From positions 1 through 64,000 of the forward strand of contig CAJTDQ010000007.1 of assembly GCA_910574895.1 (NCBI GenBank): a stretch of 64,000 nt of DNA, read 5' to 3'. The stretch is from Eubacteriaceae bacterium. GTDB taxonomy: Bacteria; Bacillota; Clostridia; Lachnospirales; Lachnospiraceae. Below are positions 15,861-24,513 of the stretch, piece after piece (position 1 is the first letter of the stretch; each line of letters opens with the position of its first letter). Under the pieces are notes generated by a model. That model ran no database searches. It was given only the letters and a program-made list of their open reading frames with translations, and had not been told where the DNA came from. The position numbers and the translations under genes were made by a program.

Positions 15861-17944
15861 CCCCTCTTCTTTAATTTCATCTCAACCTTAAACAAATCAC
15901 CATCTAACGTAATCTTAAGTTCTCCATTCTGTCTTTCCAAAATACTTCTGGCAATGGACAATCCAAGTCCGCTCCCTTCTGTCGTTCTGGAAACATCCCC
16001 TCTGACAAACCGCTCCATCAATTCATCCGCACTAAAATTTAATGCTCCGGCAGATATATTTTTAATAGAAACGACTGCACCATTTTCTTCATCAATAATA
16101 TCAATATAAACGCGGGTACCTGGCATTGCATATTTGCATACGTTACTGTAAAGATTATCTAAAGCTCTCCATGTCTTTCTTCCATCAGCCCGAACAATAA
16201 TGGTATCTCTTGTAATATTTTTAATCACATGCAGTCCACTTTGTTCAAAACGTTCGCTATACTCTGCAAGACTTTGATTTACTAACTGAACAATATCAAT
16301 ATTTTCTATATTCAGTTCAATTACACCGGAATTTAATTTCGATGCTTCCACTAAGTCCTCTGTGAGATTTTTCAATCTCTGTGACTTTCTATCCAATATT
16401 TCCAAATACTCAGAAGCTTTCTCACTGTCCAGTCCATCCGTCTTAAGTAAATCTACATAATTTATAATAGAAGTAAGTGGTGTTTTTAAATCATGGGAAA
16501 CATTTGTAATCAATTCTGTCTTCATGCGTTCATTCTTCAAACTCGAAGCAACTGCCTTACTGATCCCATCTCCAATCCCATTAATAGATTCTGTCAGTTT
16601 CTGATTAGATTTAAATTTCATTGGAGCATCAATTTTATTATCCACTTCTCCTTCTGCTATTTTTTTTGTTTCTTCTATTATAATCTCTTTTTCTTTAAAA
16701 TAATTCCAGAGATATATGCATCCTGCGGCAACCGGAATTCCCATCCAGAAAAATACACCAAACCAATCCATGGCATACATTCCTGTAAAAGCAATATAAA
16801 ACAGTCCTCCTATCATTCCTGACATACCGTATAACACAACCTTCGTCGTCAGTTTCGTATTATCAGCCATCTTCTTTATGGCTCTTTTTATCTTAAGAAA
16901 AACCTTGCCGGTAAATGTAGTCTGTAGCAAAGTTTTTGTCTTAAGTCTTCTGGCCAGACTTTCGAAAAACTGCAATGCAAGTTCCACCCAGATAAAACTT
17001 ACGACAGCTATTGGAACAATCAGCATATAAATATTTTGTCCTTCATCCCATGTCTTATCTTTAATAATAGAAACAACCATACAATATACAAAAATAAGTG
17101 CTGCACATGCCGCATCCAGCCAGAACTTATCTATTTTGTGTAATACAACATCTGTATCTTTTTCTTTTCTTCCTGCTATAACCAAAAGAATAATAAATGG
17201 TATTACTGATAACAAAATAATCAAACCACATATAAGCACATATGTTAATACTCTGTTCCTGCAAGCCTCAATATCTTTTTGTGTTATATTTTTTTCAATG
17301 GTCTGCTTTAACTGTCCTAAATAAGTGTTCGTATAATCATCATTTGTCTGTATAATAAAAGTTAATTGATTCTCTTTACAGAATTTTTTCAATTCATCAT
17401 ACGAAACTACTATTCTTTTTGTATCGATGATTGTCCCTTCAGCATTCGTTATGTCTGCGTAATAATAAAAACTTGAAATATTATCAAACGCTCTGCTTTT
17501 CATTGCCTCAAAACTCTGAATATCTAATTTACCTTTATCCTCACCATATAATCCAAGTCCGTTTTCACCAAAAGAAGCAGCAACACCTTTTATGCTGTCC
17601 GGGTTATCCATATTGGTAACAACATTTTCTATCTCATTTTCCTTTGTCACACAATACAAAAGCCCTGTTTCTTCAAAGTTCCAATTCACATTTTCATTAA
17701 ATGAAACTTCCTGAAACCTGGCATTCCGGCTTTCTCCTAATAGTTTTTTTCCATTCATCTCTACATAAAACTTACCTAAAATTTCCTGAATTCCAGAAGC
17801 ATAATGTTCTATATAAATATTTTTTGCTTCATCAGAAGTCATTCCATGGTATTCAATTTCTTCAATAACAGTTGCTTTCCCGGCACAGACCATACTTACA
17901 ACTGCCATTATCAGAATAATAACATGCAGCGCGATTCTCTTCAT
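15857..17944 (-). CDS. Large sensor histidine kinase (VanS/PhoR-like)
   Basis: 695 residues, larger than most of its kind. N-terminal membrane anchor (residues ~5-25), extracellular domain ~26-230, four to five membrane segments at ~235-255, ~275-295, ~305-325 and ~365-410, then a HAMP-like linker. The HisKA domain has His484 in NVSHDLKTPLTSI; HATPase motifs are RALDNLYSNVCKYA (N box) and GSGLGLSIA (G2). It phosphorylates the response regulator encoded 3 bp upstream. The signal is unknown; a neighbouring VanY-type carboxypeptidase hints at cell-wall sensing. Its stop codon lies inside the rpsL promoter and no terminator intervenes, so read-through into the str operon is possible. Confidence 0.9.
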   Translation of the reverse strand: MKRIALHVIILIMAVVSMVCAGKATVIEEIEYHGMTSDEAKNIYIEHYASGIQEILGKFYVEMNGKKLLGESRNARFQEVSFNENVNWNFEETGLLYCVTKENEIENVVTNMDNPDSIKGVAASFGENGLGLYGEDKGKLDIQSFEAMKSRAFDNISSFYYYADITNAEGTIIDTKRIVVSYDELKKFCKENQLTFIIQTNDDYTNTYLGQLKQTIEKNITQKDIEACRNRVLTYVLICGLIILLSVIPFIILLVIAGRKEKDTDVVLHKIDKFWLDAACAALIFVYCMVVSIIKDKTWDEGQNIYMLIVPIAVVSFIWVELALQFFESLARRLKTKTLLQTTFTGKVFLKIKRAIKKMADNTKLTTKVVLYGMSGMIGGLFYIAFTGMYAMDWFGVFFWMGIPVAAGCIYLWNYFKEKEIIIEETKKIAEGEVDNKIDAPMKFKSNQKLTESINGIGDGISKAVASSLKNERMKTELITNVSHDLKTPLTSIINYVDLLKTDGLDSEKASEYLEILDRKSQRLKNLTEDLVEASKLNSGVIELNIENIDIVQLVNQSLAEYSERFEQSGLHVIKNITRDTIIVRADGRKTWRALDNLYSNVCKYAMPGTRVYIDIIDEENGAVVSIKNISAGALNFSADELMERFVRGDVSRTTEGSGLGLSIARSILERQNGELKITLDGDLFKVEMKLKKRG

Positions 17945-17947
17945 AAA

Positions 17948-18652
17948 TCATATCCTCCCTACATTTTTTTCAAGCTTATATCCAATTCCCCATACTACCT
18001 TCAAATATCTTGGTTCCTTTGGATTAATTTCAATTTTCTCGCGGATATGTCTGATATGTACAGCTACAGTATTATCTGCCGCCACAGCTTCTTCATTCCA
18101 TACATTCTCATAAATCTGTTCGATGGTATACACGCGCCCCGGATTTTTCACTAATAATAGTAAAATGTTATATTCCACAGGTGTAAGTTTCACACTTTCC
18201 CCATCTACCGTAACCTGCTTTGTCTCGTCATTTACTTCCAATCCTCCAACAGTATATACCTTCTCCCCCTGCTGTGTCATGCTTCCCAGTTTTGTGTAAC
18301 GTCTTAGCTGTGATTTCACTCTGGCAATCAGCTCTAATGGATTAAACGGTTTTGTGACATAATCATCCGCCCCTACATCCAATCCTATCACCTTGTCTGA
18401 ATCTTCTGACTTTGCTGACAAAATAATAATCGGAATACAACTCTCCTCTCTTATCTTCAAGGTCGCTCTGATTCCATCAAGTCTTGGCATCATTACATCA
18501 ATCAGTAACAAATGAATATCTTCACTTTTAAGTTTTTCGATTGCTTCTATTCCATCATAAGCCTTTATAACTTTGTAACCTTCTTTTGTCAGATAAATGT
18601 CAATCGCCTCTACAATCTCTTTGTCATCATCACACACTAAAATATTGTACAT
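17948..18652 (-). CDS. OmpR-family response regulator (VanR-like)
   Basis: 234 residues. Receiver domain with acidic pocket CDDD (8-10), phosphorylation site Asp52 in LLIDVMMPRLDG and Lys in VTKPFNPLE. A C-terminal winged helix (YNILLLLVKNPGRVYTIEQIYENVWNEEAVAADNTVAVHIRHIREKI) completes the OmpR/PhoB layout. It is 3 bp from the kinase gene, its evident partner. Upstream, two copies of TTAAGAAAT on the coding strand 23 bp apart (18708-18739) could be its operator. The VanR-like label rests on sequence style and the nearby carboxypeptidase, not on a complete van cluster. Confidence 0.92.
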   Translation of the reverse strand: MYNILVCDDDKEIVEAIDIYLTKEGYKVIKAYDGIEAIEKLKSEDIHLLLIDVMMPRLDGIRATLKIREESCIPIIILSAKSEDSDKVIGLDVGADDYVTKPFNPLELIARVKSQLRRYTKLGSMTQQGEKVYTVGGLEVNDETKQVTVDGESVKLTPVEYNILLLLVKNPGRVYTIEQIYENVWNEEAVAADNTVAVHIRHIREKIEINPKEPRYLKVVWGIGYKLEKNVGRI

Positions 18653-18707
18653 ACCAGTTCCTCCGCTCCCCGCAATCTTCCGATTACTTATTTATAGGAT
18701 ACAATTT

Positions 18708-18739
18708 ATTTCTTAATAGAAACAAAATAAATTTCTTAA
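18708..18739 (-). promoter_or_regulatory. Direct repeat TTAAGAAAT upstream of the response regulator
   Basis: Two exact copies (18716-18708 and 18739-18731 on the minus strand), about two helical turns apart, ahead of the ATG at 18652; typical placing for an OmpR-family regulator site. Confidence 0.45.
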
Positions 18740-18767
18740 GATTTTATGAATCTCTCTTCCTGCTATT

Positions 18768-19544
18768 TTACAATATTTCGTAAAATTCTTCCAGTGTCAG
18801 ACTATTATCCCACATAAACTTTGCTGCTTGTTTCCCAACATACCGAAAATGCCATGACTCATATTTAATCAATGTAATATTTTCTTTCTTTTTCGGATAT
18901 CTTAAAACAAATCCATACTTATGTGCATTTCTCCTGAGCCATTTATTTCCGGCAAGTTTCGCCTGCGCCCAGTTCTCCATGGTTAAATTATCTGAACATA
19001 AAATATCCAACGCCAATCCCGTTTCATGTTCGCTATGCCCTGGTAACTGCTGGTATTTGTAAGTTTGTTTTTTTGCCTTTAACTCATCCATGCCTTGTGC
19101 CATCAGATCAGATATATTTTTTTGTACCAGATATTCCTGTTTTTCCCTGCTTCTATATGCAGATGCAATAAAATATAAATGCCCATTTCTGTCTGCTGCA
19201 GTAAGCATTTCTCTTAAGTCTTTTACAATTCTTTCATCCGCCTCCAGACGCCCTTCACATATAGCTGTTAATTGACGAATATATGTATCCGGCATTTCAT
19301 TTGTTCGATTTACCAAAAGTAATAAATCCTTATTATTTTTATAAATTCTATTTGCTTCATCCTGTAATACACTACTTTTTTGTCTTTTTTCTTCTTGATA
19401 AAGAAACTGAGTTTCTCTTTTGCTCTCAGGCATTTTTGTAGGCATTACCTGCCTTGCCCCAATAATAACTAATGCAATTGAGACAAGAAACATAATACCT
19501 ATAACTTTCACATTCCTTTTCAATACTCTTTTTCTCTTTTTCAT
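18768..19544 (-). CDS. D-alanyl-D-alanine carboxypeptidase, M15B (VanY/DacB-like)
   Basis: 258 residues. N-terminal membrane anchor at ~12-30 places the enzyme outside the membrane. The M15B peptidase domain follows: SAYRSREKQEYLV, then the zinc-binding motif HSEHETGLALDIL and WHFRYVG with the second zinc histidine. Such enzymes trim the terminal D-Ala from peptidoglycan precursors or act as L,D/D,D-carboxypeptidases; in van clusters this lowers glycopeptide targets. It is upstream of the VanRS-like pair on the same strand (115-bp gap containing the regulator's direct repeats), so it may belong to the same regulon. Confidence 0.88.
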   Translation of the reverse strand: MKKRKRVLKRNVKVIGIMFLVSIALVIIGARQVMPTKMPESKRETQFLYQEEKRQKSSVLQDEANRIYKNNKDLLLLVNRTNEMPDTYIRQLTAICEGRLEADERIVKDLREMLTAADRNGHLYFIASAYRSREKQEYLVQKNISDLMAQGMDELKAKKQTYKYQQLPGHSEHETGLALDILCSDNLTMENWAQAKLAGNKWLRRNAHKYGFVLRYPKKKENITLIKYESWHFRYVGKQAAKFMWDNSLTLEEFYEIL

Positions 19545-19623
19545 ATCTGCAACCTACCTTTCGAAATATAAGTTACAGCAATCTTGTATCACCTATGCAT
19601 AAAACTTGTATCTTTTCTGTATA

Positions 19624-20442
19624 TTAATTAATCCACGTCATAGAACCGTCATCAAAATATCCGTCAGTAACATACTCTACCGTTCTGATACCAATTCCAA
19701 TTCCTGCTGTTGATGTTTCCCAAATATCCCAATCGAGTTTTTTAAATATCTTTGCAATATAAATACCATTTTTCTCACGATTAAATGCTTCCTCCGGTAT
19801 ATGATAATAGTTTTTAAGAAATTCATCTATATTTTTTTCTTCATTCTGACCTAATTTATATTTATCATACTTATTCTGATCATTGTCTTCCCAAAATTTC
19901 ATTACTTTTTGGGCTAATTTCTCATTATCAATCTTCATATAGAGTATTTTATATGTCTCCTTGTCTATAAACATTGTAATCATATATTTCTGCTTTTTCA
20001 CATATTCTCCTGCCACAGTTCTGCACACATAAAAAGAAACATCACTTTCATAATCCCAATATAATGCAACATTATCATACGTTGTAATGTCCCTGCTTAA
20101 AAGCATATCAATTCCAAATATATTAATATTTTTATTAATAAATTTTCGCCACTCTCTGTATTCACTTATAATTCTGTTAAAAAGTACATCATTCATATAT
20201 ATTGGAATTCTTGTAAATGCCTTACCATTCTCCATTCCACTCGCAGCAATTTCTTCCATTCTCTTCATAACAGATTTTTCTTCGCTGCCGGCAATATCAT
20301 ATTTCCCATCCTCAATATATTGAACCTGCTGATTTATTCCTCCGTCAAATACCTTATTAAATACAAAAGGCACTATCACGGCAATGAAAATCAACAAAAC
20401 AATAGTTATCATTGCCATTATATTTTTCATTTCTGTTCTCAT
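19624..20442 (-). CDS. Membrane-anchored protein of a two-component cassette, unknown function
   Basis: 272 residues. One N-terminal membrane segment (~8-30, ITIVLLIFIAVIVPFVF), the rest extracellular. The segment KYMITMFIDKETYKILYMKI parallels YQLKGQKERLELRWDSDRKRLLYLKY in the protein at 32275-32997. Both follow a histidine kinase in the same RR-HK-anchored-protein order. That resembles the WalRK-YycHI arrangement, in which anchored proteins tune the kinase; this is an analogy, not a family assignment. It begins 19 bp after the kinase stop and is the last gene of its operon. Confidence 0.7.
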   Translation of the reverse strand: MRTEMKNIMAMITIVLLIFIAVIVPFVFNKVFDGGINQQVQYIEDGKYDIAGSEEKSVMKRMEEIAASGMENGKAFTRIPIYMNDVLFNRIISEYREWRKFINKNINIFGIDMLLSRDITTYDNVALYWDYESDVSFYVCRTVAGEYVKKQKYMITMFIDKETYKILYMKIDNEKLAQKVMKFWEDNDQNKYDKYKLGQNEEKNIDEFLKNYYHIPEEAFNREKNGIYIAKIFKKLDWDIWETSTAGIGIGIRTVEYVTDGYFDDGSMTWIN

Positions 20443-20461
20443 TTTATTACCACTTTGTCAT

Positions 20462-21868
20462 TTAATTTTCTTTACAATGAAATGTAACGATTATTTCTGT
20501 TCCCTTTCCCAATTCACTATTGATCTTCCATGTCGCATTATGAATTGCCACAATCTTTTCACATAATGCCATTCCTATTCCTGCCCCTCCTTCTTTTCTG
20601 GCACGGGATTTATCAATCATATAGAAGGCCTCTGTTATTTTTTTTAGTTCAGACTGCTCCATACCACATCCATTATCTCTTATACTAACTGAATATGTAT
20701 TCCCTCTCCTTTTTCCTTCCACCATAACAATACCATCTCCTGTAACAGCCTTTCTACTATTATCAATAATATTTGTAAACAGTGAAATCAACAGTTCCTG
20801 ATTAGCATTAATCTTTGCATCTTCAATAGAACTTTTATAAATAATACCTTTCTTCTTTAGCAGCGGAGCCATCATGTTTTTTACTGTCTTCATCAGCACT
20901 GCCATATGAATCTCATAAAAATCTATATTCTGCTTATCCATTGAAATCAAATCCATCATACTGTAAGAAAGCTTTTCCAGCCTTTTTCCCTGCATAAAAA
21001 TATAATTGGAATACTCTACAATATCCTTCTTTTCCAGTTCCATAGAACGTAACATATCTGAATAACCTACGATTGCCGTTAACGGTGTTTTCAGTTCATG
21101 CGCAAAACTTGCAGTAAAATCTTCCTTTTCTCTTGCAGCATCTTCTAATTGAATAATCTTATCCTCCAGATTATCTGCCATAACGTTAAAGTTCTTTGTC
21201 AATATTCCAATCTCGCCACCGTCTTTAACATCTGCTCTCATACTGTAATTCCCCATAGCCATATTTTTTGTAGTTCTGGTTAATTTTGCAAGAGGCTGTG
21301 CCATCCTCTTTGCTGTAAAATACGATAATATGGCTGATACAATCAACTGGGTAAAAAAGATACCCATATACTGCCACTTCATATTATCTCTCTGCTCATA
21401 AACAAATTCTATATCCTTAACAATACTGACATAATATCGCTGAGAATCCACTTCGATAACATAAACCGCCTCCAGACAATGCTTTCCTGATACATTGTCA
21501 ATCACATAAGCTCCCTTGTTTTCCGTTAATCGTTCTCTGTTCACCGCAGTTTTAATGCCATTGCTTCCATATATCTTTTTATTCTTCTCATTATATAAAA
21601 TTATTTGAAACTTTTCGTTTCCCATATTTTTTTCCAGCGATTTGACACTCTCAATAATGTATGTCTGGGTACTCCCCTCGTCTGATATATTTGCTTCAAT
21701 CGTATTTTTTAATGTAAGCATCAACAATTTATTTTCACTTAACACTCTGTCTTTTTCACTATTCAGAGAATTCTTAAAGGATGCATACATTAATGTTCCG
21801 CCAAGTACCACATACATCGCAATAACAATACTAAGTATAGATAAAAAAATCTTCCAAAATATTTTCAT
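20462..21868 (-). CDS. Sensor histidine kinase
   Basis: 468 residues. Two membrane segments (~5-30 and ~165-185) enclose an extracellular sensor domain of ~135 residues; a HAMP domain follows (RMAQPLAKLTRTTKNMAMGNYSMRADVKDGGEIG). HisKA has His257 in FAHELKTPLTAIVGYSDML, with N box TNIIDNSRKA and G boxes DNGCGM and GAGIGMALC. It is a clear paralogue of the kinase at 32978-34429, whose phospho-acceptor is also residue 257. It starts 2 bp after the response regulator stop. Input signal unknown. Confidence 0.93.
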   Translation of the reverse strand: MKIFWKIFLSILSIVIAMYVVLGGTLMYASFKNSLNSEKDRVLSENKLLMLTLKNTIEANISDEGSTQTYIIESVKSLEKNMGNEKFQIILYNEKNKKIYGSNGIKTAVNRERLTENKGAYVIDNVSGKHCLEAVYVIEVDSQRYYVSIVKDIEFVYEQRDNMKWQYMGIFFTQLIVSAILSYFTAKRMAQPLAKLTRTTKNMAMGNYSMRADVKDGGEIGILTKNFNVMADNLEDKIIQLEDAAREKEDFTASFAHELKTPLTAIVGYSDMLRSMELEKKDIVEYSNYIFMQGKRLEKLSYSMMDLISMDKQNIDFYEIHMAVLMKTVKNMMAPLLKKKGIIYKSSIEDAKINANQELLISLFTNIIDNSRKAVTGDGIVMVEGKRRGNTYSVSIRDNGCGMEQSELKKITEAFYMIDKSRARKEGGAGIGMALCEKIVAIHNATWKINSELGKGTEIIVTFHCKEN

Positions 21869-21870
21869 TC

Positions 21871-22524
21871 TTATCCCTTCAATCTGTATCCGACTTTATA
21901 TACAGACTCTATCTTTTCTTCCCATTTCAATTTTCTTCTGAGACGTTGAATATGAAGATCTACAGTTCTGCTGTTTCCCATATAATCGCTTTCCCATACA
22001 TTTTCATAAATAACCTCTCTGTACAACGCAACATTCTTATTATTTAAGAGAAGAACAAGTAACTGAAACTCCTTTAGTGTCAAATCAATACAGTCATTCC
22101 CTTTCGTCACCTGCATAGAAGAAAGATTAATTGTGACATCATCCTCTATGATAATGTCCTTTGTTTTTTTGTATCTTCTAAGAACATTCTCTACCCGTGC
22201 CAGCATTTCTACAATTTCAAACGGTTTTGTAATATAATCATCTGCCCCGGATCTCAATCCCTTAACCTTATCATTCGTTGTACCCATTGCAGTAATAAAA
22301 ATAACAGGATATTCCATCGTTTTGGCATAATCAAGCAGTTCATAACCATCAATCTTAGGAAGCATAATATCAAAAAGACACAAATCAAACTGCTTTTCAT
22401 CCATTAATTTCGCTGCCTGTACACCATCATCTGCCACACTCACCAGATATCCCGCTTTTTCTAAATTTATCTTAATCAAATTCTGAATTATTTCATCATC
22501 CTCTGCAACCAATATTTCTATCAT
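21871..22524 (-). CDS. OmpR-family response regulator
   Basis: 217 residues from MIEILVAEDDEII; the upstream in-frame start at 22593 is rejected because AGGAGT lies 8 nt before 22524 and the receiver fold starts here. Phospho-acceptor Asp52 in LFDIMLPKIDG, switch Lys in ITKPFEIVE, and winged helix LTLKEFQLLVLLLNNKNVALYREVIYENVW with TVDLHIQRLRRKL. Partner of the kinase 2 bp downstream. Three contiguous 11-bp repeats just upstream (22556-22588) are likely its own operator. Paralogue of the regulator at 34431-35087. Confidence 0.93.
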   Translation of the reverse strand: MIEILVAEDDEIIQNLIKINLEKAGYLVSVADDGVQAAKLMDEKQFDLCLFDIMLPKIDGYELLDYAKTMEYPVIFITAMGTTNDKVKGLRSGADDYITKPFEIVEMLARVENVLRRYKKTKDIIIEDDVTINLSSMQVTKGNDCIDLTLKEFQLLVLLLNNKNVALYREVIYENVWESDYMGNSRTVDLHIQRLRRKLKWEEKIESVYKVGYRLKG

Positions 22525-22555
22525 AAATAAACTCCTTACATAATTCCTGATAGCT

Positions 22556-22588
22556 CTATTTTGTAACATTATTGTATCATTTTTGTAT
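22556..22588 (-). promoter_or_regulatory. Three tandem 11-bp repeats, probable response regulator operator
   Basis: Contiguous minus-strand units ATACAAAAATG, ATACAATAATG and TTACAAAATAG, 32 bp upstream of the regulator ATG. An 11-bp period is what PhoB/OmpR-type winged helices use in head-to-tail binding. Confidence 0.6.
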
Positions 22589-22604
22589 CTCAAATAATAG
22601 TAAA

Positions 22605-22910
22605 AATTCCGGTTTGTAGTGGTAGTGATATTTCACTGCTGGAAGCAAATATAAAGAGAATACAGGAACTTGAATTACTTGATTACATTTATAAAAGAAA
22701 ACATAGAATCAATATCAAGTTAAGATTTGATTTTCAAAATCAAATCTTAAGACTTACCTGAGAAAAAATCATCAAGATTTTTTCGAAGATGAAGTCGGTA
22801 CTTGAGATATTAATTCTATGTTTTCTTTTATAAATGTTCAAGTAATGAGGTGAATGTATTCTCTCTATATTTACTTCAGCAGGAAAGTCACTCCCCTATA
22901 ACCCGGAATT
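22605..22910. repeat. Large palindromic element, copy 1 (structured core)
   Basis: About 306 bp filling the gap between asnS and the regulator. Arms 22605-22719 and 22801-22910 are inverted near-copies (for example TTTATAAAAGAAAACATAGA with its complement). The core holds a perfect 14-bp hairpin (22721-22749), a GACTT/AAGTC stem (22751-22755, 22792-22796) and an AT hairpin inside it (22762-22784). The core resembles, in opposite orientation, that of the element at 25900-26158. Confidence 0.8.
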
Positions 22911-24295
22911 TATAATTCGCAATTGTTCACAGTTCTTGGAAATGGTATGACATCTCTGATATTTGCCATACCTGTAAGATACATAATCATTCTTTCAAAC
23001 CCTAATCCAAATCCTGCGTGCTTTGCCGTACCATACTTTCTCAAATCCAGATAAAATTCATAATCTTTCTCATTTAACCCCAGTTCTTTCATACGTTCCC
23101 GTAACACTTCGAGATTTTCTTCTCTCTGGCTTCCACCGATAATTTCTCCAATTCCCGGCACTAAGCAATCCATAGCCGCCACTGTCTTTCCATCTTCATT
23201 CAGTTTCATATAAAACGCCTTAATTTCCTTTGGATAATCTGTAACAAAAACCGGACGCTTAAAAATCTCTTCTGTTAAATACCTTTCATGCTCTGTCTGC
23301 AAATCTGCTCCCCAACTCACTTTATATTCAAACTTATCATTATGTTTTTCTAATATTTCAATTGCTTCTGTGTATGTTACACGCCCAAACTCAGAATTCA
23401 TTACATGATTTAATCTTTCAAGCAGCCCTTTATCCACAAAGGAATTAAAGAAATTCATTTCTTCCGGTGCCTGTTCCAAAACATATTGAATAATATACTT
23501 AATCATTGCTTCTGCGAGTTCCATATCATCCATCAAATCCGCAAATGCAATCTCCGGTTCAATCATCCAGAATTCCGCTGCATGTCTTGTAGTATTAGAT
23601 TTTTCCGCTCTAAATGTAGGACCAAAAGTATATATTTTTTTAAACGCCATGGCATATGTTTCCCCATTTAACTGCCCGGATACCGTAAGATTCGTTGGTT
23701 TACTGAAAAAATCCTGCCCAAAATCAACATCCCCCTCTGCTGTCTTTGGTATTTCACTAAGGTCCATGGTGGTTACCTGAAACATCTCTCCTGCTCCTTC
23801 GCAATCACTTCCCGTAATCAATGGCGTGTGCACATACACAAATCCCTGCTCCTGAAAAAATTTGTGAATCGCATAAGCACACAACGAACGCACCCGAAAC
23901 ACTGCCTGAAAGGTATTTGTTCTTGGTCTTAAATGAGAAATAGTTCTCAGATATTCAAAAGAATGACGTTTTTTCTGCAATGGATAATCCGGTGTGCTTT
24001 CTCCCTCTATCTCCACTTTCAAAGCCTGTATTTCAAAAGGCTGTTTTGCATTCGGTGTGGCAACCAGAGTTCCAGTAACAATCAATGACGCTCCAATATT
24101 CATCTTTGAAATTTGCGTAAAATTTTCCATTTCATTATTATAAACAATCTGTATCGGTTGAAAATAGGTTCCGTCATTTAAAACAATAAATCCAAAAGTC
24201 TTTGAATCTCTGATACTGCGAATCCAACCACCAACACTTACTTCCTTATTTAAATACTTTTCTGTATTCTGAAACAACTCTCTAATCTCAATCAT
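22910..24295 (-). CDS. asnS: Asparaginyl-tRNA synthetase
   Basis: 461 residues, class IIb synthetase charging tRNA-Asn. OB-fold anticodon-binding domain at ~1-105 ([24 protein letters not shown]), then the catalytic core with motif 1 near [25 protein letters not shown], motif 2 [21 protein letters not shown] and motif 3 [15 protein letters not shown]. The asparagine type is supported by family length and the RHAAEFWM form. No T-box leader is recognised in the 170 bp upstream. It ends directly on the arm of the large palindrome, and no terminator other than that element is visible. Confidence 0.97.
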   Translation of the reverse strand: MIEIRELFQNTEKYLNKEVSVGGWIRSIRDSKTFGFIVLNDGTYFQPIQIVYNNEMENFTQISKMNIGASLIVTGTLVATPNAKQPFEIQALKVEIEGESTPDYPLQKKRHSFEYLRTISHLRPRTNTFQAVFRVRSLCAYAIHKFFQEQGFVYVHTPLITGSDCEGAGEMFQVTTMDLSEIPKTAEGDVDFGQDFFSKPTNLTVSGQLNGETYAMAFKKIYTFGPTFRAEKSNTTRHAAEFWMIEPEIAFADLMDDMELAEAMIKYIIQYVLEQAPEEMNFFNSFVDKGLLERLNHVMNSEFGRVTYTEAIEILEKHNDKFEYKVSWGADLQTEHERYLTEEIFKRPVFVTDYPKEIKAFYMKLNEDGKTVAAMDCLVPGIGEIIGGSQREENLEVLRERMKELGLNEKDYEFYLDLRKYGTAKHAGFGLGFERMIMYLTGMANIRDVIPFPRTVNNCEL

Positions 24296-24513
24296 ATAAT
24301 ACTATTCCTTTCTTTTTTCTGTATATTATTTATAACCAAATATCTTTATTTATCACATTTCAATCATACCCGATTTTGATTTTTAAGTAAACACATCCTT
24401 TATTTCATTTTATAAACCTTTATACTTAATTTTATTTTGATGTTTCTTTTCTTTATTAGATATTGTATAATTCATACATAATTATTCTTAACGATAACAT
24501 GGAGGTAACTATT

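Noticed and set aside
24296-24460. T-box leader upstream of asnS
   Set aside because: No T-box sequence or terminator/antiterminator pair could be found.
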